Source: Parasedimentitalea marina
Lineage (GTDB): Bacteria > Pseudomonadota > Alphaproteobacteria > Rhodobacterales > Rhodobacteraceae
Assembly (NCBI RefSeq): GCF_004006175.1
Contig: NZ_CP033219.1
Coordinates: 62,001 to 126,000, forward strand
Reading direction: 5' to 3'
Length of the DNA stretch: 64,000 nt
Numbering within the stretch: the stretch's first letter is position 1; every line of letters begins with the position of its first letter. Positions 16,738 to 25,926 of the stretch are shown piece after piece. The position numbers and the translations under genes are program-made. The notes under the pieces are model-generated. The model had not been told where the DNA came from, made no database searches, and saw only the letters and a program-made list of their open reading frames with translations.

Positions 16738-17811
16738 CTACGTGTCTGACAGCCCCCAATCCTCGCTCTGCATTTCGCGCAATCGGCTGGCGGTGCGTTC
16801 AAATTCAAACGTGCCTTCTCCTTCCAGATACAGCATCTCCGGCTTGGCCGCAGCCGAGCAGATCAGCCGCACGCGGGCCTCATACAGGGCGTCGATCAAG
16901 GTGACAAAACGCTTGGCTTCGTTGAAGTTATTGCGCGACAGACTTGGGATGTCTTCCAACACCAATACCTTCACGTCAGCCGCTATGGCCAGATAATCGC
17001 CAGGGCCTAACATTTTACCGCACAGGTCATAAAAGGTCGCCCGCGCCACTCCGTTACGATATGCCGGCAAAAGAACCTCCCGGCCCTTAACCCGTAGAAT
17101 GAGAGGTTCAGCAGACCCGCCCGCAAGGTCCTGCCAAATTGCCTGAATGGCCTCCGATGCTGCGCGCCCATTTGGGGTGAAATAGACCTGTGATCCCTGC
17201 AACCGATCCTGCCGATAATCGGTTGGGCTGACCATTTCCCAGGGTTCCATTTTTTCTTTGATCAGATCGATAAACGGCAGAAACAGTTGCCGATTGAGCC
17301 CATCCTTATACAGATCATCCGGCACTCGGTTTGATGTGGTGACCACCACCACCCCGGCGGTGAAAAGAGCTTCGAACAGCCGCCCGACGATCATTGCATC
17401 CGTGATGTCGCTGATCTGCATCTCGTCAAAGGCCAACAGCCGCACGCTGGCGGCGACCTCTGCGGCGACCGGTGCCAAAGCGTCCTCGACTTCATCTTGG
17501 CGCGCGCGGTGCATTGCAGCATGGATTTCCTGCATAAAGGCGTGAAAATGCACCCGGCGCACCGGGATGTCAGCCAGACTGTCGACAAACAGATCCATCA
17601 ACATGGACTTGCCGCGCCCAACGCCGCCCCAAAGATAGAGCCCTTTAGGGGAGGGGGGCATTTTCTTGCGAAACAGGCCTCGTTTCACAGGCGGGGCGCG
17701 CAATCCGGCGCTAATCCGGTCAAAATGCGGCAGCACGGCCTCTTGCGCCGGATCCGGGCGCAATTCACCCTTGGCAATCTTGTCGCGGTATAAAGTGGTC
17801 AAATTGATCAT
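16738..17811 (-). CDS. zapE: cell division ATPase ZapE (AFG1-like)
   Basis: A 357-residue P-loop ATPase of the ZapE/AFG1 family. In E. coli ZapE associates with the division ring and destabilises FtsZ polymers. Walker A is GGVGRGKS at about 62-69 and Walker B is LLAFDEMQ near 144-151, with the arginine-rich sensor region further on (TTSNRVPDDLY). In alphaproteobacteria the gene often sits near mdh and sucCD; the continuation is not in this window. The ATG at 17811 lacks a clear ribosome binding site. Confidence 0.92.
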   Translation of the reverse strand: MINLTTLYRDKIAKGELRPDPAQEAVLPHFDRISAGLRAPPVKRGLFRKKMPPSPKGLYLWGGVGRGKSMLMDLFVDSLADIPVRRVHFHAFMQEIHAAMHRARQDEVEDALAPVAAEVAASVRLLAFDEMQISDITDAMIVGRLFEALFTAGVVVVTTSNRVPDDLYKDGLNRQLFLPFIDLIKEKMEPWEMVSPTDYRQDRLQGSQVYFTPNGRAASEAIQAIWQDLAGGSAEPLILRVKGREVLLPAYRNGVARATFYDLCGKMLGPGDYLAIAADVKVLVLEDIPSLSRNNFNEAKRFVTLIDALYEARVRLICSAAAKPEMLYLEGEGTFEFERTASRLREMQSEDWGLSDT

Positions 17812-17970
17812 ATGCTAGCCATAACGCGGCTCGGAAAGGTTGAAAAGCTCCGCAAACCAATCCCACATGACGCATACATCAAATATTTTGACGTGACGGC
17901 GCAAAATTCTTGATTTGAGAGTCGAGTGTCCTGCCAATAAGGTCGCCGGACGCAATTCAGGAAAACTCTC

Positions 17971-19221
17971 ATGCAGCGCCAGCCCTCCCTTTTTTCCCCG
18001 GTTCTGATCGTCGGATGTGTTATCATCATGGTCAGCTTTGCGGTACGGGCGTCGTTTGGAGTGTTTCAGATCCCGATTGCCGAGGAATTCAACTGGGCGC
18101 GTAGCGAGTTTTCACTGGCCATTGCGATCCAGAACCTGGCCTGGGGGATAGGCCAGCCGCTGTTCGGCGCTTTGGCCGAGAAGGTAGGGGATCGCAAAGC
18201 AATCGTGCTGGGGGCTTTGGTCTATGCGGCTGGCTTGGTATTGAGTGCGGGCTCTACCACGCCATTTGAGATGCAGGCCTATGAATGGTTGGTGGGTTTT
18301 GGCATCGCGGGCACAGGCTTCGGTGTTATTCTGGCTGTGGTTGGGCGCGCCAGCTCGGACGAAAACCGGTCGATGTCGCTGGCTATTGTTACGGCCGCTG
18401 GGTCAGCAGGTCAGATATTTGGTGCCCCAACGGCTGAATGGATGCTCAGTTTTATCAGCTGGCAACAGGTGTTCATGATCTTTGCGGGTGTCGTTTTGGC
18501 ACTGATACTGACTCTGCCGCTAATGCGGTCACCGGTCGCCGTTTCAAAGGCCGAACTGGAAGAGAGCATGGGGCAGATCCTGATCAAGGCGTTCAAGGAC
18601 CCGTCTTATACGATGATCTTTCTGGGTTTCTTCAGCTGCGGCTATCAGCTGGCCTTTGTCACGGCACACTTTCCGGCCTTTATCACCGAGATGTGCGGCC
18701 CAATCCTTCCTGGCGGGGCGTTGCATAGCCTGGGGATCACCACAACTTCGTCCCTGGGGGCTATTGCAATCTCACTGATCGGCGCCGCTAACGTTGGTGG
18801 TACGTTGTTGGCTGGCTGGTTGGGCAATCGCTATTCTAAGAAGTACTTGCTGGCAGGTATTTACACAGGGCGAACCATTGCCGCGGCCCTATTCATCATG
18901 ATGCCAATCACTCCCACATCGGTGATTGTGTTCTCTGTAGTCATGGGTTCGTTGTGGTTGGCAACTGTGCCGCTGACTTCGGGCCTAGTCGCACATCTCT
19001 ATGGTTTACGATACATGGGCACACTATACGGGATCGTTTTCTTTAGTCACCAATTGGGCAGTTTCCTTGGGGTTTGGTTGGGTGGCCGGATGTACGATAT
19101 GTACGGGGATTACACTCTCGTTTGGTGGATTGGTGTGGGGATCGGTGCATTTAGTGCGATAGTGCACCTGCCAATTCGTGAGACCCCGAAGAATGGCACA
19201 TTGCCAGCTGCCATGGCCTAG
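17971..19221 (+). CDS. MFS transporter (oxalate/formate-antiporter-like)
   Basis: A 416-residue major facilitator with 12 predicted membrane segments and a central loop near residues 190-210. The signature between segments 2 and 3 is seen as GALAEKVGDRKAI. Overall similarity is to the OFA/monocarboxylate-type branch, which moves small organic anions, but the substrate cannot be told. AGGA precedes the ATG. The gene stands alone, divergent from zapE, and its 3' side is a 380-bp non-coding region with the composite repeat. Confidence 0.85.
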   Translation: MQRQPSLFSPVLIVGCVIIMVSFAVRASFGVFQIPIAEEFNWARSEFSLAIAIQNLAWGIGQPLFGALAEKVGDRKAIVLGALVYAAGLVLSAGSTTPFEMQAYEWLVGFGIAGTGFGVILAVVGRASSDENRSMSLAIVTAAGSAGQIFGAPTAEWMLSFISWQQVFMIFAGVVLALILTLPLMRSPVAVSKAELEESMGQILIKAFKDPSYTMIFLGFFSCGYQLAFVTAHFPAFITEMCGPILPGGALHSLGITTTSSLGAIAISLIGAANVGGTLLAGWLGNRYSKKYLLAGIYTGRTIAAALFIMMPITPTSVIVFSVVMGSLWLATVPLTSGLVAHLYGLRYMGTLYGIVFFSHQLGSFLGVWLGGRMYDMYGDYTLVWWIGVGIGAFSAIVHLPIRETPKNGTLPAAMA

Positions 19222-19264
19222 GAACTGGCTGACATTTAAGAGTTAATTTGCGGCCATTCGAATT

Positions 19265-19499
19265 TCTCCCGCGCCCACTCGGCTTATTGGCTTTGCCAAT
19301 GACCCTTGCGGACTTGGGCATGGCGCCGCTACGCGGCGCCTCCGGGGCTTGCCCCGGACCCCAAAGTGAAATGTAGACAAAAAGAGAGCCATTTAGGTGT
19401 GGACTGGCTCTGGAGAGCGGGCGCGCCACGCTTTAGCGTGGCGCCGGGCCCAACGGGAGGCGGGCATCTCACTTTAGATGTCCAACGACGGGCGGGAGA
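19265..19499 (-). repeat. composite structured intergenic element, copy L
   Basis: A 235-bp non-coding element read on the minus strand. Its ends, TCTCCCGC and GCGGGAGA, are inverted repeats. In order it holds CTCCCGCCCGTCGT; a hairpin CATCT/AGATG; CCTCCCGTTGGGCCCGG; a hairpin GCGCCACGC-taaa-GCGTGGCGC; a spacer with TCTTTTTG; GGGGTCCGGGGC-aa-GCCCCGG; GGCGCCGC-gta-GCGGCGCC; CATGCCCAAGT; and a last hairpin ATTGGC-aaa-GCCAAT. The same order appears at 26965-27192. It occupies the 380-bp gap 19222-19601, where no credible gene is seen. Confidence 0.8.
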
Positions 19500-19601
19500 G
19501 CCCTGTGTTCCTTGAAGTTCAGCGCAGCCGCAGTCGCTGGCGGTGGTTTTAACGCGTGGTTGCGAAACTATTCGCTGATTTGCCCATATGCGGCTATCAG
19601 A

Positions 19602-20519
19602 TTAGGCGCTAGCCTTCCATTTCTCCAGAATATGATGACTGGTGATCAGGTCCAGATGCGCCCCGCCGCCGTTCTTGAACAGGGTGATCTGGCTTGGGTC
19701 GAACCTTGGAAAGCCATCTAACCCGTAGTAATCCGCCAGAACGTCGCTTCTCTGGATCACCCCGGCTGCCAACGGGATCATGAATTCTCCGATATGATCC
19801 AGAGTTGTATCGAAACTGTCCGTGTAGATTTTTGAACGGGTCAGAGCGGTGTCATCTACTTCACGCATGTCTGGCCTGTAGGCGCCGATCATGTTCAGGT
19901 GCTGGCCGGGGCGCAACCAGTCGCCCTTGATCACCGGAGACGACGACATCGTGGCGGTGATGATGATATCGGCTGTGCGGACCGCTGCTTCCAGATCCGG
20001 CGCTATCTGCGTGCCGGGGTGATTGGCCACCAGATCGGCGGCCTTGGCCGTGGTGCGGTTCCAGACCCGAATTTTTGCCTTGGGGAACCCGGCCGAGAAG
20101 GCATCAATCAGCGACCCACCAACTGTTCCCGCTCCGACAATCAATACCTCAGCCGCATCCGGGTTCGCCAATCGTAAGGCCCCCAGCAGACTGTCACCGG
20201 CGGTCTTCCATTTGGTCACCAAATGAAAATCCACCAGCGCCTCCAGTTGGCCATCAATGTCCGAATACAGGCAAACGGATCCGTTGATCATCGGCTTGCC
20301 CGCTTTTGGGTTGCCGGGGAAAATATTGGCGGTTTTGACAGCCAGTCCCAACCCGTCGATCCATGCGGACCGGGATAGCAGGGTATCTGGAGACCGGTAC
20401 AGAAACGTATCGCCTATCTCGGCCTTGGGCAGTTCATGTCCCTTGGCCAGCGCCTGGGTGAATTCGATCCAATCCAGCACGGCGTTGCCGTCTTCGAATC
20501 CAATGATTGGAATACTCAT
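19602..20519 (-). CDS. ornithine cyclodeaminase/mu-crystallin family oxidoreductase
   Basis: A 305-residue NAD(P)-dependent enzyme of the ornithine cyclodeaminase family. The substrate domain is N-terminal and the Rossmann domain is central, with VLIVGAGTVGGSL near residues 125-137 and NRTTAKAADL as the nucleotide-specificity loop. Family members form proline from ornithine, or reduce imines such as pyrroline-2-carboxylate, or act on other amino acids; the family alone does not decide. It overlaps the upstream HAD gene by 4 nt, and a DMT exporter is next, so a small amino acid or amine metabolism operon is plausible. Confidence 0.85.
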   Translation of the reverse strand: MSIPIIGFEDGNAVLDWIEFTQALAKGHELPKAEIGDTFLYRSPDTLLSRSAWIDGLGLAVKTANIFPGNPKAGKPMINGSVCLYSDIDGQLEALVDFHLVTKWKTAGDSLLGALRLANPDAAEVLIVGAGTVGGSLIDAFSAGFPKAKIRVWNRTTAKAADLVANHPGTQIAPDLEAAVRTADIIITATMSSSPVIKGDWLRPGQHLNMIGAYRPDMREVDDTALTRSKIYTDSFDTTLDHIGEFMIPLAAGVIQRSDVLADYYGLDGFPRFDPSQITLFKNGGGAHLDLITSHHILEKWKASA

Positions 20520-21136
20520 GTGGCTTGCTCCTTGGTCAGTAGCCCCTCGGACACAAGCCGTTCGGCCCAGCCTTCTGGTGAGGTAAATAGATGGGTTTGC
20601 CAGCCACGCGCAGCGGCGGCGTCAATGTTCTCGGGACGGTCATCAGCGAATAATAACCCGGCGGGCTGGACGCCAGAGTCGGCCTCAAGTCGTACATAAA
20701 TCTCAGCATCGGGTTTGATCACCTGCATGTAACCCGAGACATACTGGCGGTCGAATTCTGTCAGCACCGGATAGGCTGTGCAGGCCAACTCAAAGGTTCC
20801 AATACCAAAGTTGCTCAGCGCAAAGACCGGGATTCCGTTGGCCCTGAGTGCTCTGAGAAGGCGCGTGGATTGGGGAATTTCCGGCGTTGCCATTTGCAGC
20901 CAGCTGTCGTGCCACCACCGGATTTCTTCCTGCCATTTGGGGTGCTGTTCTGCCAGTTCGTAGACAGAGCTGCGCCAATCAAAGCCGCGGTCCACGTTCA
21001 GGTTCATACCGTGCATATCAACCTCGGCAAACAGAGCGCGGCGACGGTCTGGGCCAATTTGAGCGTCATAGAACCGTTCCGGGTGCCACTCTACCAGCAC
21101 ATTTCCGATGTCAAAAACGACGGCTTGGATGGGCAT
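20516..21136 (-). CDS. HAD-superfamily hydrolase (haloacid dehalogenase-like phosphatase)
   Basis: A 206-residue HAD hydrolase. Motif I is VVFDIGNVLVEWHP, with the nucleophile aspartate near residue 8. Motif II is ALSNFG and motif IV ADDRPENIDAA. The four-helix cap between motifs I and II places it in subfamily I near YihX/epoxide-hydrolase-like phosphatases. The ATG at 21136 opens the conserved domain. A longer frame to 21235 overlaps the next gene and is rejected. Its substrate is unknown. It is the middle gene of a three-gene minus-strand run with the DMT transporter upstream and the ornithine-cyclodeaminase relative downstream. Confidence 0.85.
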   Translation of the reverse strand: MPIQAVVFDIGNVLVEWHPERFYDAQIGPDRRRALFAEVDMHGMNLNVDRGFDWRSSVYELAEQHPKWQEEIRWWHDSWLQMATPEIPQSTRLLRALRANGIPVFALSNFGIGTFELACTAYPVLTEFDRQYVSGYMQVIKPDAEIYVRLEADSGVQPAGLLFADDRPENIDAAAARGWQTHLFTSPEGWAERLVSEGLLTKEQAT

Positions 21137-21152
21137 GAACGGGTTTCCTTTG

Positions 21153-22115
21153 TTAACCGTTGGCACGTGGCCTGGGGCGGCTGGCGGGGCGATGGTTTCG
21201 GGTCTCTCGCCAGACTGAAACAAGACCCGAGCCAATGATCAAGGCACTGCCGAGCCAAACTTGCGGTTCTGGCCACTCGTTGAATACCATGACACCCCAA
21301 AGCACCGCCATTGGCATGGCAATGTATTCGAACGGTGCCACCAGGCCTGCCTCACACAAGCGGTAAGCCTGGCCCACCAGATAGCCGCCAAACGATGCGG
21401 CAACGCCCAGGCCGATGAACAGCGGCCAGTCCTGTGGCGCGGGCCAGATCCAGGCCCGCAGGATGAAATCAACGCCGGGGTTGCTGCCATCGGAAAACCG
21501 CCCATCGCCCAGCGTTAAACCGACCACTGTGCTGATCAGCAGAAAGCCAAACATCGGATAAAACGCCAGTGTTGACCCGGCCTCAGAGCCGCCCGCCCGC
21601 CGGGTCAGAACATGTAGCGTTGCATAGCCACAGGCGCCCAGAAACGGCAGAATCGCGGCCGGTTGGAAGGTGCCCGCGCCGGGGCGCATGATCACCAACA
21701 CACCCAGAAACCCCACCGCCACCGCACCCCAGCGCCAGGGGCCAACTTTCTCTTTCAGAAAAACCACAGACAGGGTGGTGACAATCAGCGGCGTGGCAAA
21801 GGCAATCGCCACCGCCTCGGCCAGTGGCATTATGGCCAGACCGGTAAAAAAACAGAGATTGGCAAACAGCACGGCCAGACAACGCAGAATATGCAGGCGG
21901 GGCTGATGGGTGCGCAGCAAGTGATAGCCGCCCTCAAGTGGCATGATGACAGCCAGTAGAACGACCAGAGCTATGATCGAGCGGACCAGAACCATTTCAT
22001 GCAGCGGGTAATCACCGGACAGAAACTTGGCGATGGTGTCTATGATAGAGAAGGCAATGCCCGCCCCCAAGGCGGCCAGAACGCCCCAGATATTGACTTT
22101 TGCCTGTGCGCTCAT
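21153..22115 (-). CDS. DMT-family (EamA) transporter
   Basis: A 320-residue membrane protein with two EamA repeats and about ten membrane segments (first at about 10-30, last at about 285-305), ending in a short basic cytoplasmic tail (RETRNHRPASRPRPRANG). EamA proteins export amino acids, metabolites or nucleotide sugars. The neighbours suggest a small amine or amino acid, but this is inference. GAGGG precedes the ATG. It heads a three-gene operon with the HAD hydrolase 16 bp downstream. Confidence 0.85.
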   Translation of the reverse strand: MSAQAKVNIWGVLAALGAGIAFSIIDTIAKFLSGDYPLHEMVLVRSIIALVVLLAVIMPLEGGYHLLRTHQPRLHILRCLAVLFANLCFFTGLAIMPLAEAVAIAFATPLIVTTLSVVFLKEKVGPWRWGAVAVGFLGVLVIMRPGAGTFQPAAILPFLGACGYATLHVLTRRAGGSEAGSTLAFYPMFGFLLISTVVGLTLGDGRFSDGSNPGVDFILRAWIWPAPQDWPLFIGLGVAASFGGYLVGQAYRLCEAGLVAPFEYIAMPMAVLWGVMVFNEWPEPQVWLGSALIIGSGLVSVWRETRNHRPASRPRPRANG

Positions 22116-22372
22116 CGGGGCCCTCGCGTGGTGATTGCATGATCAGTGGCGCAAAGTCGGAGGAGTAGCAATGGGCGACAAAAGGGAATTCGGGTATTCT
22201 GTGGAACTGATCTGGGCGGAAATCTCGGGTCGGGCAAACACGTTACATGGAGATAGGTGCGCTCCATTGTTAAATTCAGTACAATAAACTAAACTTTTTC
22301 CGACTCTTTATCGAAATAAGCTACTATAAGCTGCAAACGCCAAAGTGATTTCTAATTAGTGGATTTATCACG

Positions 22373-23044
22373 ATGTCAAAAACCTCTGAAGATGTAAATC
22401 CAAAGTCAAATAATCTTTCTCCGATTTATACACTCTACCTTCCAGCTTGTTTTACCTTGGTTGCGGCAGTCCTAGTGGGACTTCAGTTGTACACAAAATG
22501 GGGAGAATGGGAGCTGAATGAGGCAACCGTGACAATGGTGGGTGTTGCATTCGTTGTTTGGTTTTTACCTTTGGTGACCAAGATAAAAATCGGAGGAAGC
22601 GAAATTGAGTTGGGACAGAGAATTCATCGACTTGAGGATGCGAAGGATACCAGTCAGCAACAAATTCGTGATCTTGAATTGAGAGAAGCCTCGTTGATGG
22701 GAACAATTGAAGAGCTGAAGCGCAGTGAGGCGGTGTTCGAGGTCTTTACTAGTGCATCAACCGAAGCGGATGATCTGAACAATGACGGTGATCTGGGGCT
22801 GAACCCGGAACAGCATAGTGTGCTCAAGGCTTTATCTGACCCACGCTATACGTTGCGCACCGTCACGGGGGTGTTCAAATCTGCGAGAGCAGCGCAAGAG
22901 GGAGCGATGCGCAGCAAAGATCGGACCAATGAAGTTTTACAAGAACTGTTAGATTTTGGGTTGGCGCGTACCGCCAAGGGCAAAAGCAATACCGTTGTGT
23001 GGGGCCTTACGCCATCGGGGCGCGCGCAGGTTCAGCCAGACTAA
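22373..23044 (+). CDS. unknown membrane protein: two TM segments, coiled coil, winged-helix-like C-terminus
   Basis: A 223-residue protein I do not recognise. Two hydrophobic segments lie at about 22-42 and 51-68, then a charged heptad region (about 80-120, RIHRLEDAKDTSQQQIRDLE) likely forms a coiled coil. After an acidic linker (about 125-140), the C-terminal 80 residues resemble a winged helix (NPEQHSVLKALSD, NEVLQELLDFGLARTAKG, VVWGLTPSGRAQV). The 5' half and the 250 bp upstream are clearly more AT-rich than the neighbours, suggesting transfer. No ribosome binding site is obvious. It overlaps the end of yaiI by 4 bp on the opposite strand. A membrane-tethered DNA-binding or sensing role is only an inference. 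Confidence 0.75.
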   Translation: MSKTSEDVNPKSNNLSPIYTLYLPACFTLVAAVLVGLQLYTKWGEWELNEATVTMVGVAFVVWFLPLVTKIKIGGSEIELGQRIHRLEDAKDTSQQQIRDLELREASLMGTIEELKRSEAVFEVFTSASTEADDLNNDGDLGLNPEQHSVLKALSDPRYTLRTVTGVFKSARAAQEGAMRSKDRTNEVLQELLDFGLARTAKGKSNTVVWGLTPSGRAQVQPD

Positions 23045-23493
23045 CTTCTGCCTGCTGCACGGATCTCCCGCTCCAGTGCCTCCAGAAACCGTGATCGATC
23101 CGTCTTGGTGAAGCCTTTGCCGCTGCCGCCGGCACCCAGCGGATTGGCGGCGCGCAGGTCGGCCATCAGGTCGCGCATGGCCAGTTGCTGGCCGATATTC
23201 GCCTCGCTGAAGGCCTCACCGTTGTGACGCAGCACGCGCGCCCCTGTTGCGATGCATTTGGCGGCCAGAGGAATATCGCCGGTCACCACAACATCGCCCT
23301 TGCCACAGCGATCAGCGATCCACATATCCGCGACATCGGCGCCCGCATCCACGATGACATTTTCCACGTATGGATTGCGCGAGGGGCGCAATCCACCGTT
23401 TGAAACCACATACATCTTCAGCTTATGGCGGGTGGTGACCCGCTCGGCCTCGTCCTTGACCGGGCAGGCGTCGGCATCAATGTAGAGCACCAT
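23041..23493 (-). CDS. yaiI: YaiI/YqxD family protein (DUF188)
   Basis: A 150-residue cytoplasmic protein of the widespread YaiI/YqxD family, related to PIN-like nuclease folds. It begins MVLYIDADACPVKDE, the family hallmark with conserved aspartates, and contains DMWIADRCGKGDVVVTGDIPLA and the C-terminal FLEALEREI. No reaction is established for it. Its ATG overlaps the sthA stop by one base, so it is translationally coupled downstream of sthA. Confidence 0.92.
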   Translation of the reverse strand: MVLYIDADACPVKDEAERVTTRHKLKMYVVSNGGLRPSRNPYVENVIVDAGADVADMWIADRCGKGDVVVTGDIPLAAKCIATGARVLRHNGEAFSEANIGQQLAMRDLMADLRAANPLGAGGSGKGFTKTDRSRFLEALEREIRAAGRS

Positions 23494-24962
23494 TACTTAT
23501 CGGCCTTGGCGGATTTCGCGGCTGGCTTCTTGCCCGCTTTGGGCTCTTTCGCGACCTTGAACTCATCCGGGATCGGCATGCGGTTAAAGGCGTCCAGACC
23601 AGCGGTTTTATAGGCTTCGGCCAGGGTTGGATAGTTGAAGGTGTTCTGCACGAAATAGTCCACCGTACCCTGCAGGTTCATCACCGCCTGGCCAATGTGG
23701 ATCAGCTCGGTGGCGCCTTCGCCGACGATCTGCACCCCCAGAACCCGGCGGGTTTTCAGGCTGATCAGCATCTTCAGCATGCCGTGCTCCAGCCCCATGA
23801 TATGCCCGCGTGATGTCTCGCGGAATCGGGCCACGCCCACCTCGTAAGGAATGCCGCGCTCCTGCAGCTCTTCCTCGGACATGCCACAGGTGGACATTTC
23901 CGGCACCGAATAGATGCCATAGGGATACCAGGGGCTTTCTGGCAGGGTTGGCGTTTCCAGCGCATGACAGGCAGCAACACGCCCCTGTTGCAACGAGGTC
24001 GAGGCCAGCGACGGGTGGCCGATCACATCCCCAGTGGCATAAATATACGGCACCCCGGTCTGATAGGTTTTGCGATCGATGCTAAGCCGTCCGCGATGGT
24101 CGGTTTCCAGCCCCACCGCCTTTAGGTTCAACCCTTCGGTGTTGCCCATGCGACCAGCTGCAAACAGTAGCATTTCACCGCGAACATGACGGCCGTTGTC
24201 CAGGGTGACTTCGACGTGACGGCCGGCATCTTCGACATTGTCGATGGCCGACCCAAGACGCAGATCTACTCCGTTTTCGCGGATCTGGTGGGTGAATTCC
24301 TGAATCAGCGTGCTGTCGATGAAATCAAGGAATGTATCGCGGGGCTCGATCAAGGTGACGCGCACGTCCAGAGTCGAGAACATGGTGGCATATTCCACCC
24401 CGATCACACCCGCACCTACGACGATCAGGGACCGGGGGATTTCCGCCATTTCAATGAATTCATCCCCGTCGACAATGGTTTTACCGTTGAACGGCACCGT
24501 GTCGGGACGATAAGTGCGGGTGCCGGTAGCGATCAAAAACTTCTCGCCAGTCACCCGGCTGGTGTCGCCAGCTTCGGTCGCCACTTCAACCTCATTGGGC
24601 CCGACGAATTTCGCCAGCCCAGGCAGCCAGTCCACGTGGTTGCGGTTGAACTGATGTTCCAGCACGTCGACCTCGTGCTCCAGGGTCATATGCAGTCGTG
24701 CCTTCAGATCTTCGGCGGCAATCTGATCCTTCACCCGGTATGAGCGGCCATAAAAACTGCGCTCGCGCCAGCCGCTGAGGTTCAGCACAGTTTCGCGCAG
24801 GGTTTTAGACGGCACCGTGCCGGTATGCACCGAAACGCCACCAAGTCGATCCTGGCGATCAATGACCAGAACCCGGCGTTTCAGCTTACCTGCCTGAATG
24901 GCAGCGGTCCGGCCCGAGGGGCCAGAGCCAATGATGACGAGGTCATAGTCGTACTGTGTCAT
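23493..24962 (-). CDS. sthA: Si-specific NAD(P)+ transhydrogenase
   Basis: A soluble FAD flavoprotein that moves hydride between NADPH and NAD+, balancing the two pools. The 489-residue protein has the FAD-binding GSGPSGRTAAIQAGK near the N-terminus. It carries GTVPSKTLRE where disulfide reductases have a CxxxxC pair, as expected for SthA. A second dinucleotide fold follows (VVGAGVIGVEYATMF) and a C-terminal dimer domain. A Lys/Ala-rich tail of about 20 residues is extra. It lies 3 bp after fghA and overlaps yaiI by one base, giving an fghA-sthA-yaiI operon. Confidence 0.93.
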   Translation of the reverse strand: MTQYDYDLVIIGSGPSGRTAAIQAGKLKRRVLVIDRQDRLGGVSVHTGTVPSKTLRETVLNLSGWRERSFYGRSYRVKDQIAAEDLKARLHMTLEHEVDVLEHQFNRNHVDWLPGLAKFVGPNEVEVATEAGDTSRVTGEKFLIATGTRTYRPDTVPFNGKTIVDGDEFIEMAEIPRSLIVVGAGVIGVEYATMFSTLDVRVTLIEPRDTFLDFIDSTLIQEFTHQIRENGVDLRLGSAIDNVEDAGRHVEVTLDNGRHVRGEMLLFAAGRMGNTEGLNLKAVGLETDHRGRLSIDRKTYQTGVPYIYATGDVIGHPSLASTSLQQGRVAACHALETPTLPESPWYPYGIYSVPEMSTCGMSEEELQERGIPYEVGVARFRETSRGHIMGLEHGMLKMLISLKTRRVLGVQIVGEGATELIHIGQAVMNLQGTVDYFVQNTFNYPTLAEAYKTAGLDAFNRMPIPDEFKVAKEPKAGKKPAAKSAKADK

Positions 24963-24965
24963 GGA

Positions 24966-25799
24966 TCAATCCCGATAAAGCGCGTCGGCGTGAAAGGCGA
25001 TGTGCTCTTCAATAAAGGAAGAGACAAAGAAATAGCTGTGGTCATAGCCGTCTTGCAGACGCAGCGTGGCCTCTTGCCGACGTTCTGCAACCGCATGGGC
25101 AAAGGCCTCGGGCTGCAACAAATCGACGAATTGATCGGTGGTGCCAGTATCGACAAGGATCGGACCATCAAACCCCTGCTTGCGCATCATCAGCGTGGCA
25201 TCATGGTTGGCCCAGTTCGACTCGTCGTCGCCCAGATAGGCTGTCAGCTGCTTGCGGCCCCAGTCGCTGGCGCTTGGGTTGCTGATCGGCGCAAAAGCCG
25301 AGACCGACCGGAACCGCCCAGGCAGCCCCATCGCCAGTGTCAGCGCGCCATGGCCGCCCATAGAATGCCCGGTGATGGCCTGACGGTTCAGATCAACGGC
25401 AAACTGGTCGCCCAGCACTGCCGGCAATTCATCTGCAAGATAGGTCCACATGTTAAAGTGAGGCGCCCAGGGGGATTGAGTGGCGTCGACATAGAAACCC
25501 GCGCCCTGACCCAAATCATAGGCCTCGTCATCGGCAACGCCCTCGCCACGGGGGCTGGTGTCGGGAAACACCAGTGCGATGCCCTGCTCGGCGGCCCAGG
25601 TTTGTGCACCGGCCTTGGTCATGGCGTTTTCATGGTTACAGGTCAGTCCCGACAGATACCACAATACAGGCACTGGACCGTCTGAGGCTTCTGCCGGCAG
25701 GAACAGGCCAAAGGTCATATCGCACTGGGTTGCGGTACTGGTGTGCCGATACACACCTTGAGTGCCGCCAAAGGCTTTGTTTTTCGACAGGGTTTCCAT
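24966..25799 (-). CDS. fghA: S-formylglutathione hydrolase
   Basis: Hydrolyses S-formylglutathione to formate and glutathione, the second step of glutathione-dependent formaldehyde oxidation. The 277-residue alpha/beta hydrolase has the nucleophile motif GHSMGGHGA (S146), the family stretch YLSGLTCNHENAMTKAG, and C-terminal Asp and His in DTGTTDQF and DHSYFF. AGGAG precedes the ATG by 7 nt. The partner dehydrogenase is not next to it; instead it heads an operon with sthA and yaiI, so formaldehyde-derived NADH may be linked to transhydrogenation. Confidence 0.95.
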   Translation of the reverse strand: METLSKNKAFGGTQGVYRHTSTATQCDMTFGLFLPAEASDGPVPVLWYLSGLTCNHENAMTKAGAQTWAAEQGIALVFPDTSPRGEGVADDEAYDLGQGAGFYVDATQSPWAPHFNMWTYLADELPAVLGDQFAVDLNRQAITGHSMGGHGALTLAMGLPGRFRSVSAFAPISNPSASDWGRKQLTAYLGDDESNWANHDATLMMRKQGFDGPILVDTGTTDQFVDLLQPEAFAHAVAERRQEATLRLQDGYDHSYFFVSSFIEEHIAFHADALYRD

Positions 25800-25926
25800 A
25801 AAAATTCTCCTGAATTGGTTGTCTTACCGCTACCCGGCAGGGGGGCGTGGGTCTAGTGCAAGGGAACACGAACCGTCCAAAAACGCGGTAAATTCGTAGG
25901 ATTATGGCGAATTGTGCGGATCTGCC

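Noticed and set aside
19151..19429. Open frame on the minus strand in the copy L repeat, sharing a GAMPK segment with a frame at 27022-27225
   Set aside because: The shared peptide comes only from the shared box CATGCCCAAGT and its hairpin. The hairpins break codon conservation, and there is no ribosome binding site.
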